This document shows, one piece after another, positions 16,963-25,894 of a stretch of DNA of 64,000 nt. The position numbers and the translations under genes are program-made. The stretch is from Collinsella aerofaciens (lineage in GTDB: Bacteria; Actinomycetota; Coriobacteriia; Coriobacteriales; Coriobacteriaceae). Below the pieces are notes generated by a model. It made no database searches. It was given only the letters and a program-made list of their open reading frames with translations, and was not told the origin of the DNA. Numbering within the stretch: the stretch's first letter is position 1; each line of letters opens with the position of its first letter. The DNA lies in assembly GCF_028209395.1 (NCBI RefSeq), contig NZ_JAQLDQ010000002.1:62001-126000 (forward strand), given 5' to 3'.

Positions 16963-17238
16963 ATGTTTGGACTGAGGGCTCCTGAGCTCATCATTATTCT
17001 CGTCGTTGTCCTGATTATCTTCGGGCCCAAGAACCTGCCGAAGCTCGGCAAGTCCCTCGGCTCTACCGTCAAGAATATCCGCGAGGGTATGGAGGGCGAC
17101 GATAAGGCCGAGACCAAGCAGGCCGAGGAGGTCGTGGTCGAGCAGTCCGAGGAGGACAAGGAGATCGCTGAGCTCGAGGCCAAGCTCGCTGCTGCCAAGA
17201 AGAAGCAGGCAGAGGACAGCGACGCGGACGCAGAGTAG
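16963..17238 (+). CDS. tatA: Twin-arginine translocase TatA/TatE-type protein
   Basis: 91 residues. N-terminal membrane helix (about 5-21), then the FGPKNLPKLGKSLG amphipathic hinge (about 20-33) typical of TatA, and an acidic/basic charged tail with a Lys-Ala-rich coiled region. TatA forms the pore of the Tat export system for folded proteins. No tatC is next to it. GTGGAGG precedes the ATG. An upstream in-frame extension would run through the tRNA-Pro gene and is rejected. Confidence 0.9.
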   Translation: MFGLRAPELIIILVVVLIIFGPKNLPKLGKSLGSTVKNIREGMEGDDKAETKQAEEVVVEQSEEDKEIAELEAKLAAAKKKQAEDSDADAE

Positions 17239-17263
17239 TCCCATCCCTTTGGGGTGAGCACCT

Positions 17264-17296
17264 GACCGGCTTGCCCGCAGGCTAGCCGGTCTTTTT
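17264..17296 (+). terminator. Terminator after tatA
   Basis: GACCGGCT (17264-17271) pairs with AGCCGGTC (17284-17291), followed by five T. Confidence 0.9.
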
Positions 17297-17344
17297 CGTT
17301 TTGTTGACAGTTGATTGTTTGATCAGAGTTGGGGAGATATCCGT

Positions 17345-17815
17345 ATGGACGCAAGCCAGATCGTACTGACCGCTGAGGGCCGCCAGAAGCTCGTCGAGGA
17401 GCTCGCTTGGCGTGAGGGCGATTACGCCAAGGAGATCGTCGAGGACATCAAGGAAGCCCGCGCGTTCGGCGACCTTTCGGAGAACTCCGAGTACGATGCC
17501 GCCAAGGACAAGCAGGCCCAGAACGCCGCTCGTATTGCCGAGATCCAGGCCATCCTTGCCAACGCTCAGGTTGCTGCCACCACAGGTGATCTGACCGTCT
17601 CCATCGGTTCCACCGTTTCTCTGATTGATCCCAACGGTGAGGTCATGGAAGTCACGCTCGTCGGTACCACCGAGACCAACTCGCTCGAGCACAAGATTTC
17701 CAACGAGTCTCCGGTCGGCCACGCCATCATCGGTCACGGCGAGGGCGACTCCGTCGAGGTCGTTACGCCTTCCGGCAAGACTCGCGTCTACACCATCGCC
17801 AAGATTGCACGCTAG
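17345..17815 (+). CDS. greA: Transcription elongation factor GreA
   Basis: 156 residues. Rescues backtracked RNA polymerase by stimulating transcript cleavage. The N-terminal coiled coil contains LTAEGRQKLVEEL, then the tip loop GDLSENSEYDAAKDKQ with the acidic D/E pair that holds the metal; the C-terminal domain ends GHAIIGHGEGDSVEV and SGKTRVYTI. The ATG at 17345 follows GGGGAGAT; TTGACA at 17304-17309 is a possible -35. Confidence 0.96.
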   Translation: MDASQIVLTAEGRQKLVEELAWREGDYAKEIVEDIKEARAFGDLSENSEYDAAKDKQAQNAARIAEIQAILANAQVAATTGDLTVSIGSTVSLIDPNGEVMEVTLVGTTETNSLEHKISNESPVGHAIIGHGEGDSVEVVTPSGKTRVYTIAKIAR

Positions 17816-17843
17816 ACCACGGTCCCGCGTAAAGGTATGTTTT

Positions 17844-17876
17844 CGCTCCCTGGGACCGAATCCTGGGGAGCGTTTT
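17844..17876 (+). terminator. Hairpin terminator between greA and lysS
   Basis: CGCTCCC (17844-17850) pairs with GGGAGCG (17866-17872), followed by TTTT. Confidence 0.7.
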
Positions 17877-17894
17877 AGTTTGAGGAGCTAACTT

Positions 17895-19859
17895 ATGGCA
17901 GAGAACCAGAACGCCGCAGATCAGGCATCGACGCTCAACGACGAGCGCGCCACCCGCCTGGCCAAGCGCGCCGCCCTGTTCGAGGCGGGCCAGAACCCCT
18001 ATCCCGAGCACTCTGAGCTTGAGGACTACGTTGCCGATATCGAGGCTAAGTACGCCGAGCTTGCCGATGGCGAGGACACCGAGGACGTCGTGAAGATCGC
18101 CGGCCGCGTGGTCGCCAAGCGCGGTCAGGGCAAGATCATGTTCATCGTCGTGCGCGATGCGACTGCCGAGATTCAGCTGTTCTGCCGCATCAACGACATG
18201 GACGAGGCTGCATGGAATACGCTCAAGTCCCTCGACCTGGGCGACATCCTGGGCGTGACCGGCGTGGTTGTGCGCACCCAGCGCGGCCAGCTCTCCGTTG
18301 CCCCTAAGAGCGCGACCCTGCTTGCCAAGGCCGTTCGTCCGCTGCCCGAGAAGTTCCACGGTCTTTCCGACAAGGAGACCCGTTATCGTCAGCGCTACGT
18401 CGACCTGATCGCCAACGACGATGTCCGCGAGACCTTCCGCAAGCGTTCGCAGATTCTCTCCACCTTCCGCCGCTTCATGGAGTCCGACGGCTACATGGAA
18501 GTCGAGACCCCCATCCTGCAGACTATCCAGGGCGGCGCCACGGCTAAGCCGTTCATCACGCACTTCAACGCGCTCGACCAGGAGTGCTATCTGCGCATTG
18601 CTACCGAGCTGCATCTCAAGCGCTGCATCGTCGGCGGCTTTGAGCGCGTGTTCGAGATTGGCCGCATCTTCCGCAACGAGGGCATGGACCTCACCCACAA
18701 CCCCGAGTTCACCACGATGGAGGCCTACCGTGCCTTCTCCGATCTCGAGGGCATGAAGGCGCTTGCCCAGGGCGTCATCAAGGCTGCCAACAAGGCCATC
18801 GGCAACCCCGAGGTCATCGAGTACCAGGGCCAGACCATCGATCTTTCCGGTGAGTGGGCAAGCCGCCCCATGACTGATATTGTCTCTGACGTGCTCGGCA
18901 AGAAAGTCACCATCGACACGCCGGTCGAGGAGCTTGCTGCCGCCGCGCGCGAGAAGGGCCTGGAGATCAAGCCCGAGTGGACTGCTGGCAAGATCATCGC
19001 CGAGATTTACGATGAGCTGGGCGAGGACACCATCGTCAACCCGACCTTCGTGTGCGATTACCCCATCGAGGTCAGCCCGCTTGCCAAGCGTTTTGAGGAC
19101 GACCCGCGTCTGACGCACCGCTTTGAGCTGGTTATCGCCGGTCACGAGTACGCTAACGCGTTCTCCGAGCTCAACGACCCGGTCGACCAGGCCGAGCGCT
19201 TTGCCGCTCAGATGGCCGAGAAGGCTGGCGGTGACGACGAGGCCATGGAGTACGACGAGGACTACGTGCGCGCCCTCGAGTACGGCATGCCTCCCGCGGG
19301 CGGCATCGGCATCGGTATCGACCGCGTGGTCATGCTGCTCACCAACCAGGCCTCCATCCGCGACGTCCTGCTGTTCCCGCACATGAAGCCCGAGAAGGGT
19401 TTCCAGTCCGGTGCTGCTGCCGCCAAGGCCGCCGAGGCCGGCAACGCCTCGAGCCCGTTCGTCAAATCGCTCAAGCCTACGCTCGATTACTCTAAGATCG
19501 CCGTCGAGCCGCTGTTCGAGGAGTTTGTCGACTTTGATACCTTCTCCAAGAGCGATTTCCGCGCCGTGAAGGTCAAGGCGTGCGAAGCCGTCAAGAAGTC
19601 CAAGAAGCTGCTGAACTTTACGCTCGACGACGGTACCGGTACCGACCGCACCATCCTTTCCGGCATCCATGAATACTATGAGCCCGAGGACTTGGTCGGC
19701 AAGACCCTGCTCGCCATCACCAACCTTCCTCCGCGCAAGATGATGGGCATTCCCAGCTGCGGCATGCTGATCAGCGCTATTCACGAGGAGGAGGGCGAGG
19801 AGCGCCTCAATCTGATTCAGCTCGACGCTTCCATCCCCGCCGGCGCAAAGATGTGCTAA
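17895..19859 (+). CDS. lysS: Lysyl-tRNA synthetase (class II) with C-terminal tRNA-binding domain
   Basis: 654 residues, about 150 longer than a standard LysRS. Residues 1-505 are a normal class-II LysRS: OB-fold anticodon domain, motif 1 near EVETPILQTIQGGATAKPF, motif 2 FRNEGMDLTHNPEFT, motif 3 GGIGIGIDRVVML. After a linker rich in Ala and Pro, residues from about 537 to 654 form a second domain with FSKSDFRAVKVKACE, SKKLLNFTLDDGTG, LVGKTLLAITNLPPRKMMGI and SCGMLIS, which is the Trbp111/MetRS-C-terminal tRNA-binding OB fold. That domain normally ends MetRS or PheRS beta, not LysRS. Likely role: better tRNA capture (inference). Confidence 0.95.
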   Translation: MAENQNAADQASTLNDERATRLAKRAALFEAGQNPYPEHSELEDYVADIEAKYAELADGEDTEDVVKIAGRVVAKRGQGKIMFIVVRDATAEIQLFCRINDMDEAAWNTLKSLDLGDILGVTGVVVRTQRGQLSVAPKSATLLAKAVRPLPEKFHGLSDKETRYRQRYVDLIANDDVRETFRKRSQILSTFRRFMESDGYMEVETPILQTIQGGATAKPFITHFNALDQECYLRIATELHLKRCIVGGFERVFEIGRIFRNEGMDLTHNPEFTTMEAYRAFSDLEGMKALAQGVIKAANKAIGNPEVIEYQGQTIDLSGEWASRPMTDIVSDVLGKKVTIDTPVEELAAAAREKGLEIKPEWTAGKIIAEIYDELGEDTIVNPTFVCDYPIEVSPLAKRFEDDPRLTHRFELVIAGHEYANAFSELNDPVDQAERFAAQMAEKAGGDDEAMEYDEDYVRALEYGMPPAGGIGIGIDRVVMLLTNQASIRDVLLFPHMKPEKGFQSGAAAAKAAEAGNASSPFVKSLKPTLDYSKIAVEPLFEEFVDFDTFSKSDFRAVKVKACEAVKKSKKLLNFTLDDGTGTDRTILSGIHEYYEPEDLVGKTLLAITNLPPRKMMGIPSCGMLISAIHEEEGEERLNLIQLDASIPAGAKMC

Positions 19860-19862
19860 CTA

Positions 19863-19889
19863 GTTACGCGGTTCTACGAACCGCGTAAC
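19863..19889 (+). other. Perfect 12-bp hairpin after lysS
   Basis: GTTACGCGGTTC pairs perfectly with GAACCGCGTAAC around TAC. It starts four bases after the lysS stop; no T-run follows, so it may protect the mRNA 3' end. Confidence 0.6.
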
Positions 19890-19931
19890 GGCTCGACGCT
19901 GCGCGCCGCCCAGGGCGACAATTTGTCATTC

Positions 19932-19973
19932 AAAAGGTAAGGCATGACCAGAAGGTCTATGTCTTGCCTTTTT
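19932..19973 (+). terminator. Terminator downstream of lysS
   Basis: AAAAGG-AAG-CAT-GACC pairs with GGTC-ATG-CTT-CCTTTTT with one wobble pair and one bulge, ending in a T-run. Confidence 0.75.
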
Positions 19974-20047
19974 CATGCCAACTTGTTCGCCCTGGACGTC
20001 GCTCGCTGTCCGTCCTCTACCTGCGGCGTTGCCTTGGTTGGCACTTA

Positions 20048-20085
20048 GGGACGTTCTTAAACGACTAGCCATTCAAGAACGTCCC
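20048..20085. repeat. REP-like palindrome with GGGACGTTC arms
   Basis: GGGACGTTCTT (20048-20058) pairs with AAGAACGTCCC (20075-20085), loop 16 bases. It shares the GGGAC start with the GGGACAGG palindromes of the window but differs in the rest of the arm. Confidence 0.65.
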
Positions 20086-20201
20086 CAACGACTACCTAAC
20101 GGCTATTGCGTACATGACTCACATGACAGTTGTCTCTTTTATGTTTCCTTTAGCCGTCGCTGCCTAGGATGGGAGTTAGTCGGCAGGAAGGGAGCGTCTG
20201 T

Positions 20202-21770
20202 ATGGACGATGCGAGCGAGCGCGCGATCGAAGAGGACATGCTCGATCAGTTCAATTACTTTGATGATGAGGACGAGGAGCTGATCGACCGTCGCGAGCCA
20301 GCGCCGCTTGATTCCTTTGATCTGGTCGATGAAGAGGCTGATGAGGTTGAGGATGAATCGACGGAACCCCCACAGCCTTCGCGCCTTGACTCACTGCCTT
20401 CGAGAGCCCCCATGCACCACGGTGTCCGTGCCGGCGCGCTCCATATGAAAACTGACTGGCGCCAGATCGTGACCGCGGGCGATGAGCTTGCCGTCGATGC
20501 GCCACTTACCGACAAATCATCCATCATCTGCCGCACCGGTATGCTTATGCTCGCGAGCGGAACGGGTGCCTGGCGTGTACGCGATACCATGAACCGCGTC
20601 GCCGCCGTACTCGGTGTCACCATCCACGTTGACTTAAGTCTCCTGTCGTTTGAGTGCACCTGCATCGAAGGCGGCCACTGCTTTAACGAGGTCGTCAGCC
20701 TGCCAACAACGGGCGTCAACACTCATCGCATTTGGATGATGGAGAGCTTCCTAAAGGAAATCGAGACTTATGGGCGCCGGTTTACCGTGCATGAGTATCA
20801 CGAGATGCTCAAGACCGTTGAGAGTTCAAAACCTGATTACGCGCCTTGGCAACAGGGCCTTGCGGCGGCCTGCGCCTGTGGCGCCTTTGTCTTTTTACTT
20901 GGTGGCGGTCCCATTGAGATGGCATGTGCGTTCGTGGGCGCGGGCGTCGGCAACTTTGCCCGTTCTCATATCCTCAAGCAGGGCCTCGGCCAGTTTAGCG
21001 CGTTGACGATTGGCGTCGCGCTGGCCTGTATCTCGTATTTACTGGCGTTGCTCGGCCTTGGCCAGGTCATTCCGGGGGCAATGTCGCACCAAGAAGGCTA
21101 TATCGGCGCCATGCTCTTTGTCATCCCCGGCTTTCCCCTCATTACGGCAGGCCTCGACATCGCAAAGCTCGATATGCGAAGCGGCATCGAGCGTCTTTCG
21201 TATGCTGTGTCAATTATTGTGATGGCGACCCTCGTAGGCTGGATGGTTGCCGAGTGTGTGGGACTGGCGCCGGATGACTTCGCCCCGCTCGGCCTCTCAC
21301 CGTTGGCTCTTACGCTCTTGCGCATACTGATGAGCTTTATCGGTGTATTTGGCTTCTCGGTTATGTTCAACAGTCCGATAAAGATGGCCGCGGCGGCTGG
21401 GCTCATCGGTGCCGTGTCTAATACCTTGCGCCTTACGCTCGTCGATGCGCCGACGCTGTTTCCCTTTCTGGGCCTGAGTGCAGGCATGCCTCCCGAGGCG
21501 GCGGCGTTTATCGGCGCGCTGGTGTCGGGACTGCTTGCGAGCCTGGCCGAAATCAAGCTCACGTACCCGCGCATCGCCCTCACGGTGCCATCGATTGTCA
21601 TCATGGTGCCGGGACTGTATCTGTATCGCTCGATGTACTACATGTGCACGTTTGACACGGTTAATATGCTTGGCTGGTTTGTGCGTGCGGTGCTCATCGT
21701 GGCGTTCCTTCCCGTCGGCCTGAGCGTAGCGAGAACTCTCACCGATCCCCGCTGGCGCCACACCAGCTAA
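20202..21770 (+). CDS. Threonine/serine exporter family protein (ThrE type)
   Basis: 522 residues from the ATG at 20202, which has AAGGGAG nine bases upstream; an upstream ATG at 20169 is in frame but less well spaced. Residues 1-75 are a strongly acidic cytoplasmic tail. The first domain (about 90-330) matches the ThrE N-terminal domain: GMLMLASGTGAWRVRDTM, TCIEGG, then hydrophobic helices. The second domain (about 350-500) is a membrane-spanning ThrE_2-like unit. Together about ten membrane segments. The full two-domain fusion resembles the actinobacterial ThrE that exports L-threonine and L-serine; substrate here is inferred. Its TAA abuts a REP-like palindrome. Confidence 0.85.
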   Translation: MDDASERAIEEDMLDQFNYFDDEDEELIDRREPAPLDSFDLVDEEADEVEDESTEPPQPSRLDSLPSRAPMHHGVRAGALHMKTDWRQIVTAGDELAVDAPLTDKSSIICRTGMLMLASGTGAWRVRDTMNRVAAVLGVTIHVDLSLLSFECTCIEGGHCFNEVVSLPTTGVNTHRIWMMESFLKEIETYGRRFTVHEYHEMLKTVESSKPDYAPWQQGLAAACACGAFVFLLGGGPIEMACAFVGAGVGNFARSHILKQGLGQFSALTIGVALACISYLLALLGLGQVIPGAMSHQEGYIGAMLFVIPGFPLITAGLDIAKLDMRSGIERLSYAVSIIVMATLVGWMVAECVGLAPDDFAPLGLSPLALTLLRILMSFIGVFGFSVMFNSPIKMAAAAGLIGAVSNTLRLTLVDAPTLFPFLGLSAGMPPEAAAFIGALVSGLLASLAEIKLTYPRIALTVPSIVIMVPGLYLYRSMYYMCTFDTVNMLGWFVRAVLIVAFLPVGLSVARTLTDPRWRHTS

Positions 21771-21803
21771 TTGGTGCAAGGGGGACAGGTTACTTTGCAC
21801 CAA
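21771..21803. repeat. REP-like palindrome with GGGGACAGG core, after the ThrE gene
   Basis: TTGGTGCAA (21771-21779) pairs with TTGCACCAA (21795-21803); the loop carries GGGGACAGGTTAC. It begins at the base after the thrE-type gene stop. Confidence 0.8.
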
Positions 21804-21899
21804 TACGCCGAGCATCTCCACAAACTCAACGCTTACGAAGCGCGTGTTGTTCGTGTTAGGGTAGTTCCACCACATAAGTAGTCGCAGACGCACGTACCG

Positions 21900-21951
21900 C
21901 GGGCGGGCGAGATGAAGTCCCAGTAACTCCATCTCGCCTGCCCGTTTTTTT
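21900..21951 (+). terminator. Terminator upstream of the DUF2798 gene
   Basis: CGGGC-GGCGAGATG (21900-21914) pairs with CATCTCGCC-GCCCG (21930-21944) with one mismatch, followed by TTTTTTT. Confidence 0.85.
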
Positions 21952-21991
21952 GCACGCGCCGCGGCGTAACACAGAAAGGATTTCGCCCTTT

Positions 21992-22585
21992 ATGCCTATC
22001 AACAAACGAGAGAGCCTGCTGTTCACCTTTATCATGTGTTTTTGTATGGTGCTCTGGATGAGCATCTACAACGTTGCCCTGCAGCATGGGGCCATCAACG
22101 GCGAGGTTGTTGCCGCTGCATGGCTTGGCTTCCCCGTTGCCTACGTCTTTGCCATGTGCTGCGACTGGTTTATCGCCAGCCCGCCAGCCAAAGGCTTCGC
22201 CTTCAAGTTCCTGGTTACTCCGGGCAAGAGCTCGCCGCTCGCTATGACGCTCGCCGTCAGCTCCTGCATGGTCGTCCCCATGGTCATCATCATGTCGCTC
22301 TACGGCGCCTGCGAGGGCCTGTTCCATATGCCCGGCGGCCCGCTTGCCAATTTGCAGGCGCTGCCGATGATGTGGCTCGTCAACATTCCGCGCAACTTTA
22401 TCATGGCCCTGCCCTGGAACCTGCTGGTGGCCGGTCCGGTTGCCCGGTTTGTCTTCCGTCGCGCCTTCCCCATGGGCACGGTCTTTGCCGAGCCGCACAT
22501 GGAGCTCGTGCACATGCCGGGTGCTCCCGCTGCCGAGGAGGTTGCCAACATTTCCGAGGGCATGGACGTCGAGCCTGCCTGCTAG
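21992..22585 (+). CDS. DUF2798 family membrane protein
   Basis: 197 residues from the ATG at 21992, preceded by AGAAAGGA. Two copies of a two-helix unit are visible: residues about 8-70 (FTFIMCFCMVLWMSIYNVAL, then AAWLGFPVAYVFAMCCDWFI) and about 88-165 (SCMVVPMVIIMSLYGACEGL, then NFIMALPWNLLVAGPVARF). This is the DUF2798 pattern, doubled. Function is unknown. The ORF lies alone between terminators. Confidence 0.7.
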   Translation: MPINKRESLLFTFIMCFCMVLWMSIYNVALQHGAINGEVVAAAWLGFPVAYVFAMCCDWFIASPPAKGFAFKFLVTPGKSSPLAMTLAVSSCMVVPMVIIMSLYGACEGLFHMPGGPLANLQALPMMWLVNIPRNFIMALPWNLLVAGPVARFVFRRAFPMGTVFAEPHMELVHMPGAPAAEEVANISEGMDVEPAC

Positions 22586-22708
22586 GCAACGCTCAGAACC
22601 AGACCCCCAAACAGACCGGAGCGATTCCTTTTTTGTAGACGTTGTCGTATGGCTCCGTGCGGAAAAGGTCCCAACGGTTAACATATACTCCATATGGGTA
22701 AAGAGACC

Positions 22709-22734
22709 AAAGCGCTGCCGCGGGGCGGCGCTTT
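22709..22734 (+). other. Leader hairpin upstream of clpC
   Basis: AAAGCGCTGCC pairs with GGCGGCGCTTT (22724-22734) with one G-T pair. It lies 38 bases before the clpC start; a weak -10 TATACT is at 22684-22689. It may be a heat-responsive or attenuating leader element, but nothing shows that directly. Confidence 0.45.
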
Positions 22735-22771
22735 GCGTTTGAAAAAACTAGCTCGTCTAAGAGGAACTAGC

Positions 22772-25414
22772 ATGTTAGACCGTTTTACCGATCGCGCGCG
22801 CAAGGTCATGTCCATGGCCAAGCAAGAGGCGCTCGATCTACACTCAAATAAAGTGGGTACCGAGCATCTGCTGCTCGCGCTCGCTAAGGAGGACGAGGGC
22901 ATTGCCGCCGAGGCACTGCGCTCGCTCGATATCTCCTACGACGACATCATGGACACCCTCAAGGAGGTCCAGACCACCGTTCCCGAGCCCAGCGAGGAGA
23001 CCGAGGCCGCCAAGCTCGCCTTTACGCCGCTCGTCATTAGCGTGATGGAGCGTTCCTTCCGTGTGGCGCGCGAGAACAACCAGACCTATGTGTCGACCGA
23101 GCACCTGCTCATCGGTATCGTCGAAGAGGGCAACGGAATGGCCATGGACATCCTCATGCGCCTGGGTGTTTCGTCCGCTTCTATCAAAAAGGCCATCGAA
23201 AAGCTCACCGCCAAGGACCAGGACAAGAAGCGTCCGCTCGCCGGAGCTGGCGCCGGCCGCCCCGGTGCGGGCCTGCCGTTCTTTAGCGGCTCGGACGCCT
23301 CACAGCAAAAGGGGGACGGCACCGACACGCTCAAGCAGTTCGCCACCAACCTCACACAGAAGGCGCGCGACGGCAAGCTCGATCCCGTGATCGGTCGCGA
23401 AAAGGAAGTCCAGCGCATGATGGAGATCCTTTCGCGCCGCACCAAGAACAACCCGCTTATCTTGGGTGATCCCGGCGTGGGCAAGACAGCCATCGTCGAG
23501 GGCCTGGCTCAGCAGATTGCCGCCGGCAACGTGCCCGAGAACCTCATGAACCAGAATATCTGGACACTCGACCTGCCGGGTCTTGTTGCGGGCGCCAAGT
23601 ATCGCGGCGAGTTCGAGGAGCGTCTCAAGAACGTGATCCAGGAGGCGACCGAAGCCGACGACGTTATCTTGTTTATCGACGAGATGCACACCATCATCGG
23701 TGCCGGCTCTGCTGAGGGTTCTATCGATGCGAGCTCCATGCTCAAGCCCGTTCTCGCACGCGGTGCCTTCCAGATCATCGGCGCCACCACGGCCGAGGAG
23801 TTCCGCAAGTACCTCACCAAGGATCCGGCCTTTGAGCGTCGCTTCCAGACAATCGATGTCGAGGAGCCGAGCGTCGAGGACACGGTCAAGATCCTGACCG
23901 CGCTCAAGCCGCGCTACGAGGAGCACCACCATGTGCGTTACACACAGGGTGCTATCGAGGCCGCCGCGAACCTCTCCAACCGCTACATTCAGGACCGCTT
24001 CCTGCCCGATAAGGCCATCGACCTTATCGACGAGGCCGGTGCCCGCGCCCGCATCGCCGCTAACCGCGCGCCCGAGCCGGTGCGCGAGGCCGAGCATCGC
24101 GTCGAAGAGCTCAAGGCTGCCGCACAGGAGGCCACCGAGAGCGACGACATGAACAAGGCTGCCGAGATCACTGAGCAGCAAAAGGCTGCCGAGATTGAGG
24201 TTGCCGAGGCCAAGGCTGCCTGGACGGCCGAGCTCGACGCGAGCCCGCTCACCATCGACGTCGCCCAGATCGCCGACATCGTCTCCGTGACCTCGGGTGT
24301 GCCGGTGTCTTCGCTCACCGAGAGCGAGAGCCGTCGCCTGCTGCAGACCGAAAGCGTGCTCAAGACCCGCATTATCGGCCAGGACGAGGCAGTCGAGGCC
24401 GTTGCCAAGGCCGTGCGCCGCAGTCGCTCGCCGCTCAAGGACCCGCGTCGCCCCGGCGGCAGCTTTATCTTCCTGGGTCCCACCGGCACGGGCAAGACCG
24501 AGCTCGCCAAGACGCTTGCCGAGTATCTCTTTGGCAGCAAGGACGCGCTCATCAGCTTCGACATGTCGGAGTTTGGCAGCGAGTTCGAGGTCTCCAAGCT
24601 TATCGGTAGCCCCCCGGGCTACGTTGGCCATGACGAGGGCGGTCAGCTCACCAAGGCCGTGCGCCGTCATCCGTACTCGGTTGTGCTGTTTGACGAGATC
24701 GAGAAGGCGCACCCCGATATCTTCAACATTCTGCTGCAGGTGCTGGAGGAGGGCCGCCTGACCGATAGCCAAGGCAAGACGGTCGACTTCCGCAATACCG
24801 TGATCATCATGACGTCCAACGTGGGCGCCCGCGAGATTGCGCAGGATGCGAGCGTTGGCTTTGGCACCACCGGCGAGCACGGCCTTACCTCGAGCGAGAT
24901 TAAGGGCCGTGCGATGGGCGAACTCAAGCGCCTGTTCCGCCCCGAGCTGCTCAACCGTATCGACGACATCGTGGTGTTCCAGAAGCTTTCGGGCGAGAAT
25001 CTGACCAAGATCGCGCACCTGCTGGTGGACGACTTGCGTCAACGCCTGATTGCCAACGGCATGAACATCAAGCTCACCGATGCGGCCTACGACAAGATTG
25101 TGGCCGAGGGCACCGACCTCACCAATGGCGCGCGTCCGCTGCGCCGCGCCATCCAAAAGCTCATTGAGGACCCGCTGTCCGAGGAGCTGCTGGCCGGCGA
25201 GTGGGGCGAGGGCGATACCGTCCTGTGCGATGTGGCCGACGGCAAGTTTGTCTTTAGCCACGGCACGGGCGAGATTCCGGCACCGCGTCCGGTCGGCGCG
25301 CTCGGCGGCGATACCGCTCCGGCGGCGCCGCACACCGGCAACGCCACGCCCGTAAGCGGCGGCGTGACCTCGGGCCCCGGCGGCATGATGCAAGCCGGCT
25401 CTGGCGCGCTGTAA
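22772..25414 (+). CDS. clpC: ATP-dependent Clp protease ATP-binding subunit ClpC
   Basis: 880 residues from the ATG at 22772 (GAGG seven bases upstream). Hexameric AAA+ unfoldase that feeds ClpP. The N domain has two repeats (about 1-145, each with EHLL and a conserved MxxSI). First ATPase: Walker A GDPGVGKT at about 232-239, Walker [11 protein letters not shown] short middle domain with coiled coil (about 415-475), as in ClpC rather than ClpB. Second ATPase: GPTGTGKT at about 569-576, Walker [14 protein letters not shown]. The C-terminus ends in a flexible Pro/Gly/Ala tail. No ctsR, mcsA or mcsB are adjacent, unlike in Bacillus. Confidence 0.95.
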   Translation: MLDRFTDRARKVMSMAKQEALDLHSNKVGTEHLLLALAKEDEGIAAEALRSLDISYDDIMDTLKEVQTTVPEPSEETEAAKLAFTPLVISVMERSFRVARENNQTYVSTEHLLIGIVEEGNGMAMDILMRLGVSSASIKKAIEKLTAKDQDKKRPLAGAGAGRPGAGLPFFSGSDASQQKGDGTDTLKQFATNLTQKARDGKLDPVIGREKEVQRMMEILSRRTKNNPLILGDPGVGKTAIVEGLAQQIAAGNVPENLMNQNIWTLDLPGLVAGAKYRGEFEERLKNVIQEATEADDVILFIDEMHTIIGAGSAEGSIDASSMLKPVLARGAFQIIGATTAEEFRKYLTKDPAFERRFQTIDVEEPSVEDTVKILTALKPRYEEHHHVRYTQGAIEAAANLSNRYIQDRFLPDKAIDLIDEAGARARIAANRAPEPVREAEHRVEELKAAAQEATESDDMNKAAEITEQQKAAEIEVAEAKAAWTAELDASPLTIDVAQIADIVSVTSGVPVSSLTESESRRLLQTESVLKTRIIGQDEAVEAVAKAVRRSRSPLKDPRRPGGSFIFLGPTGTGKTELAKTLAEYLFGSKDALISFDMSEFGSEFEVSKLIGSPPGYVGHDEGGQLTKAVRRHPYSVVLFDEIEKAHPDIFNILLQVLEEGRLTDSQGKTVDFRNTVIIMTSNVGAREIAQDASVGFGTTGEHGLTSSEIKGRAMGELKRLFRPELLNRIDDIVVFQKLSGENLTKIAHLLVDDLRQRLIANGMNIKLTDAAYDKIVAEGTDLTNGARPLRRAIQKLIEDPLSEELLAGEWGEGDTVLCDVADGKFVFSHGTGEIPAPRPVGALGGDTAPAAPHTGNATPVSGGVTSGPGGMMQAGSGAL

Positions 25415-25434
25415 AGTGTGAAATAGTCTGAATG

Positions 25435-25467
25435 AAGGGGATGTTCCAGCTGGGACGTCCCCTTTCT
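25435..25467 (+). terminator. Terminator after clpC
   Basis: AAGGGGATGTTCC (25435-25447) pairs with GGGACGTCCCCTT (25452-25464) around AGCT, with G-T wobbles, followed by a short T-rich tail. Confidence 0.8.
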
Positions 25468-25492
25468 GGTAAAGGCGGCATTCATCCTAAAT

Positions 25493-25521
25493 GCTATACT
25501 AAGTAAAGGAAAGCGTATAGC
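25493..25521 (+). promoter_or_regulatory. Promoter/operator of the toxin-antitoxin pair
   Basis: Inverted repeat GCTATAC (25493-25499) / GTATAGC (25515-25521) overlaps the -10-like TATACT at 25495-25500 and ends 13 bases before the antitoxin start. This is the usual place for autorepression by a RelB-type antitoxin. Confidence 0.6.
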
Positions 25522-25534
25522 AAAAGGAGCCAAC

Positions 25535-25894
25535 ATGTCTATGTCGATACTAGACTCACGGCCGGTTCAGATGAACGTGCGCATGGATCGCCAACTCAAG
25601 GATGCCGGGGACGCCGTTTTGGCACAGATTGGCATGACGCCGTCGCAAGCCGTTCGGACACTTTGGGAGTATCTGGTCGTTAACGGACATATGCCCTCGA
25701 AGGGAGACGCGGCGGCTCCAGTTTCTGACGGAGTGGAGCCCCGGCGCATGGAGTCAAGGGCCGCGCAAGGCAGCCATATCGTTCGCGATTCGTGCCTCAA
25801 ATACGGCATCCCCATCCCTGAGTTCTCGGGAGACTATGACGACCTCTATGAGGAGGCCATGGCGGAGCGCTATCCCGAGTGGGTGGAACTATGA
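25535..25894 (+). CDS. RelB/DinJ-family antitoxin
   Basis: 119 residues, preceded by AAAGGAGCC. The N-terminal ribbon-helix-helix half (about 10-55) reads VQMNVRMDRQLKDAGDAVLA then IGMTPSQAVRTLWEYLV, typical of RelB/DinJ antitoxins that bind DNA as dimers. The C-terminal half is the likely toxin-binding part, acidic towards its end. It overlaps the toxin start by ATGA, so both are translated together. Confidence 0.85.
   Translation: MSMSILDSRPVQMNVRMDRQLKDAGDAVLAQIGMTPSQAVRTLWEYLVVNGHMPSKGDAAAPVSDGVEPRRMESRAAQGSHIVRDSCLKYGIPIPEFSGDYDDLYEEAMAERYPEWVEL

Larger units (their letters stand above)
19860..20201. other. Intergenic region lysS-thrE, no gene recognised
   Basis: Holds the lysS 3' hairpin, a terminator (19932-19973) and a REP-like palindrome (20048-20085). 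No open frame looks coding. Confidence 0.6.

Noticed and set aside
17763..19784. 673-codon antisense frame over lysS
   Set aside because: Same argument: antisense shadow without motif.
23300..25393. 697-codon open frame on the minus strand opposite clpC
   Set aside because: Shadow of a GC-rich real gene; low-complexity composition and no domain.
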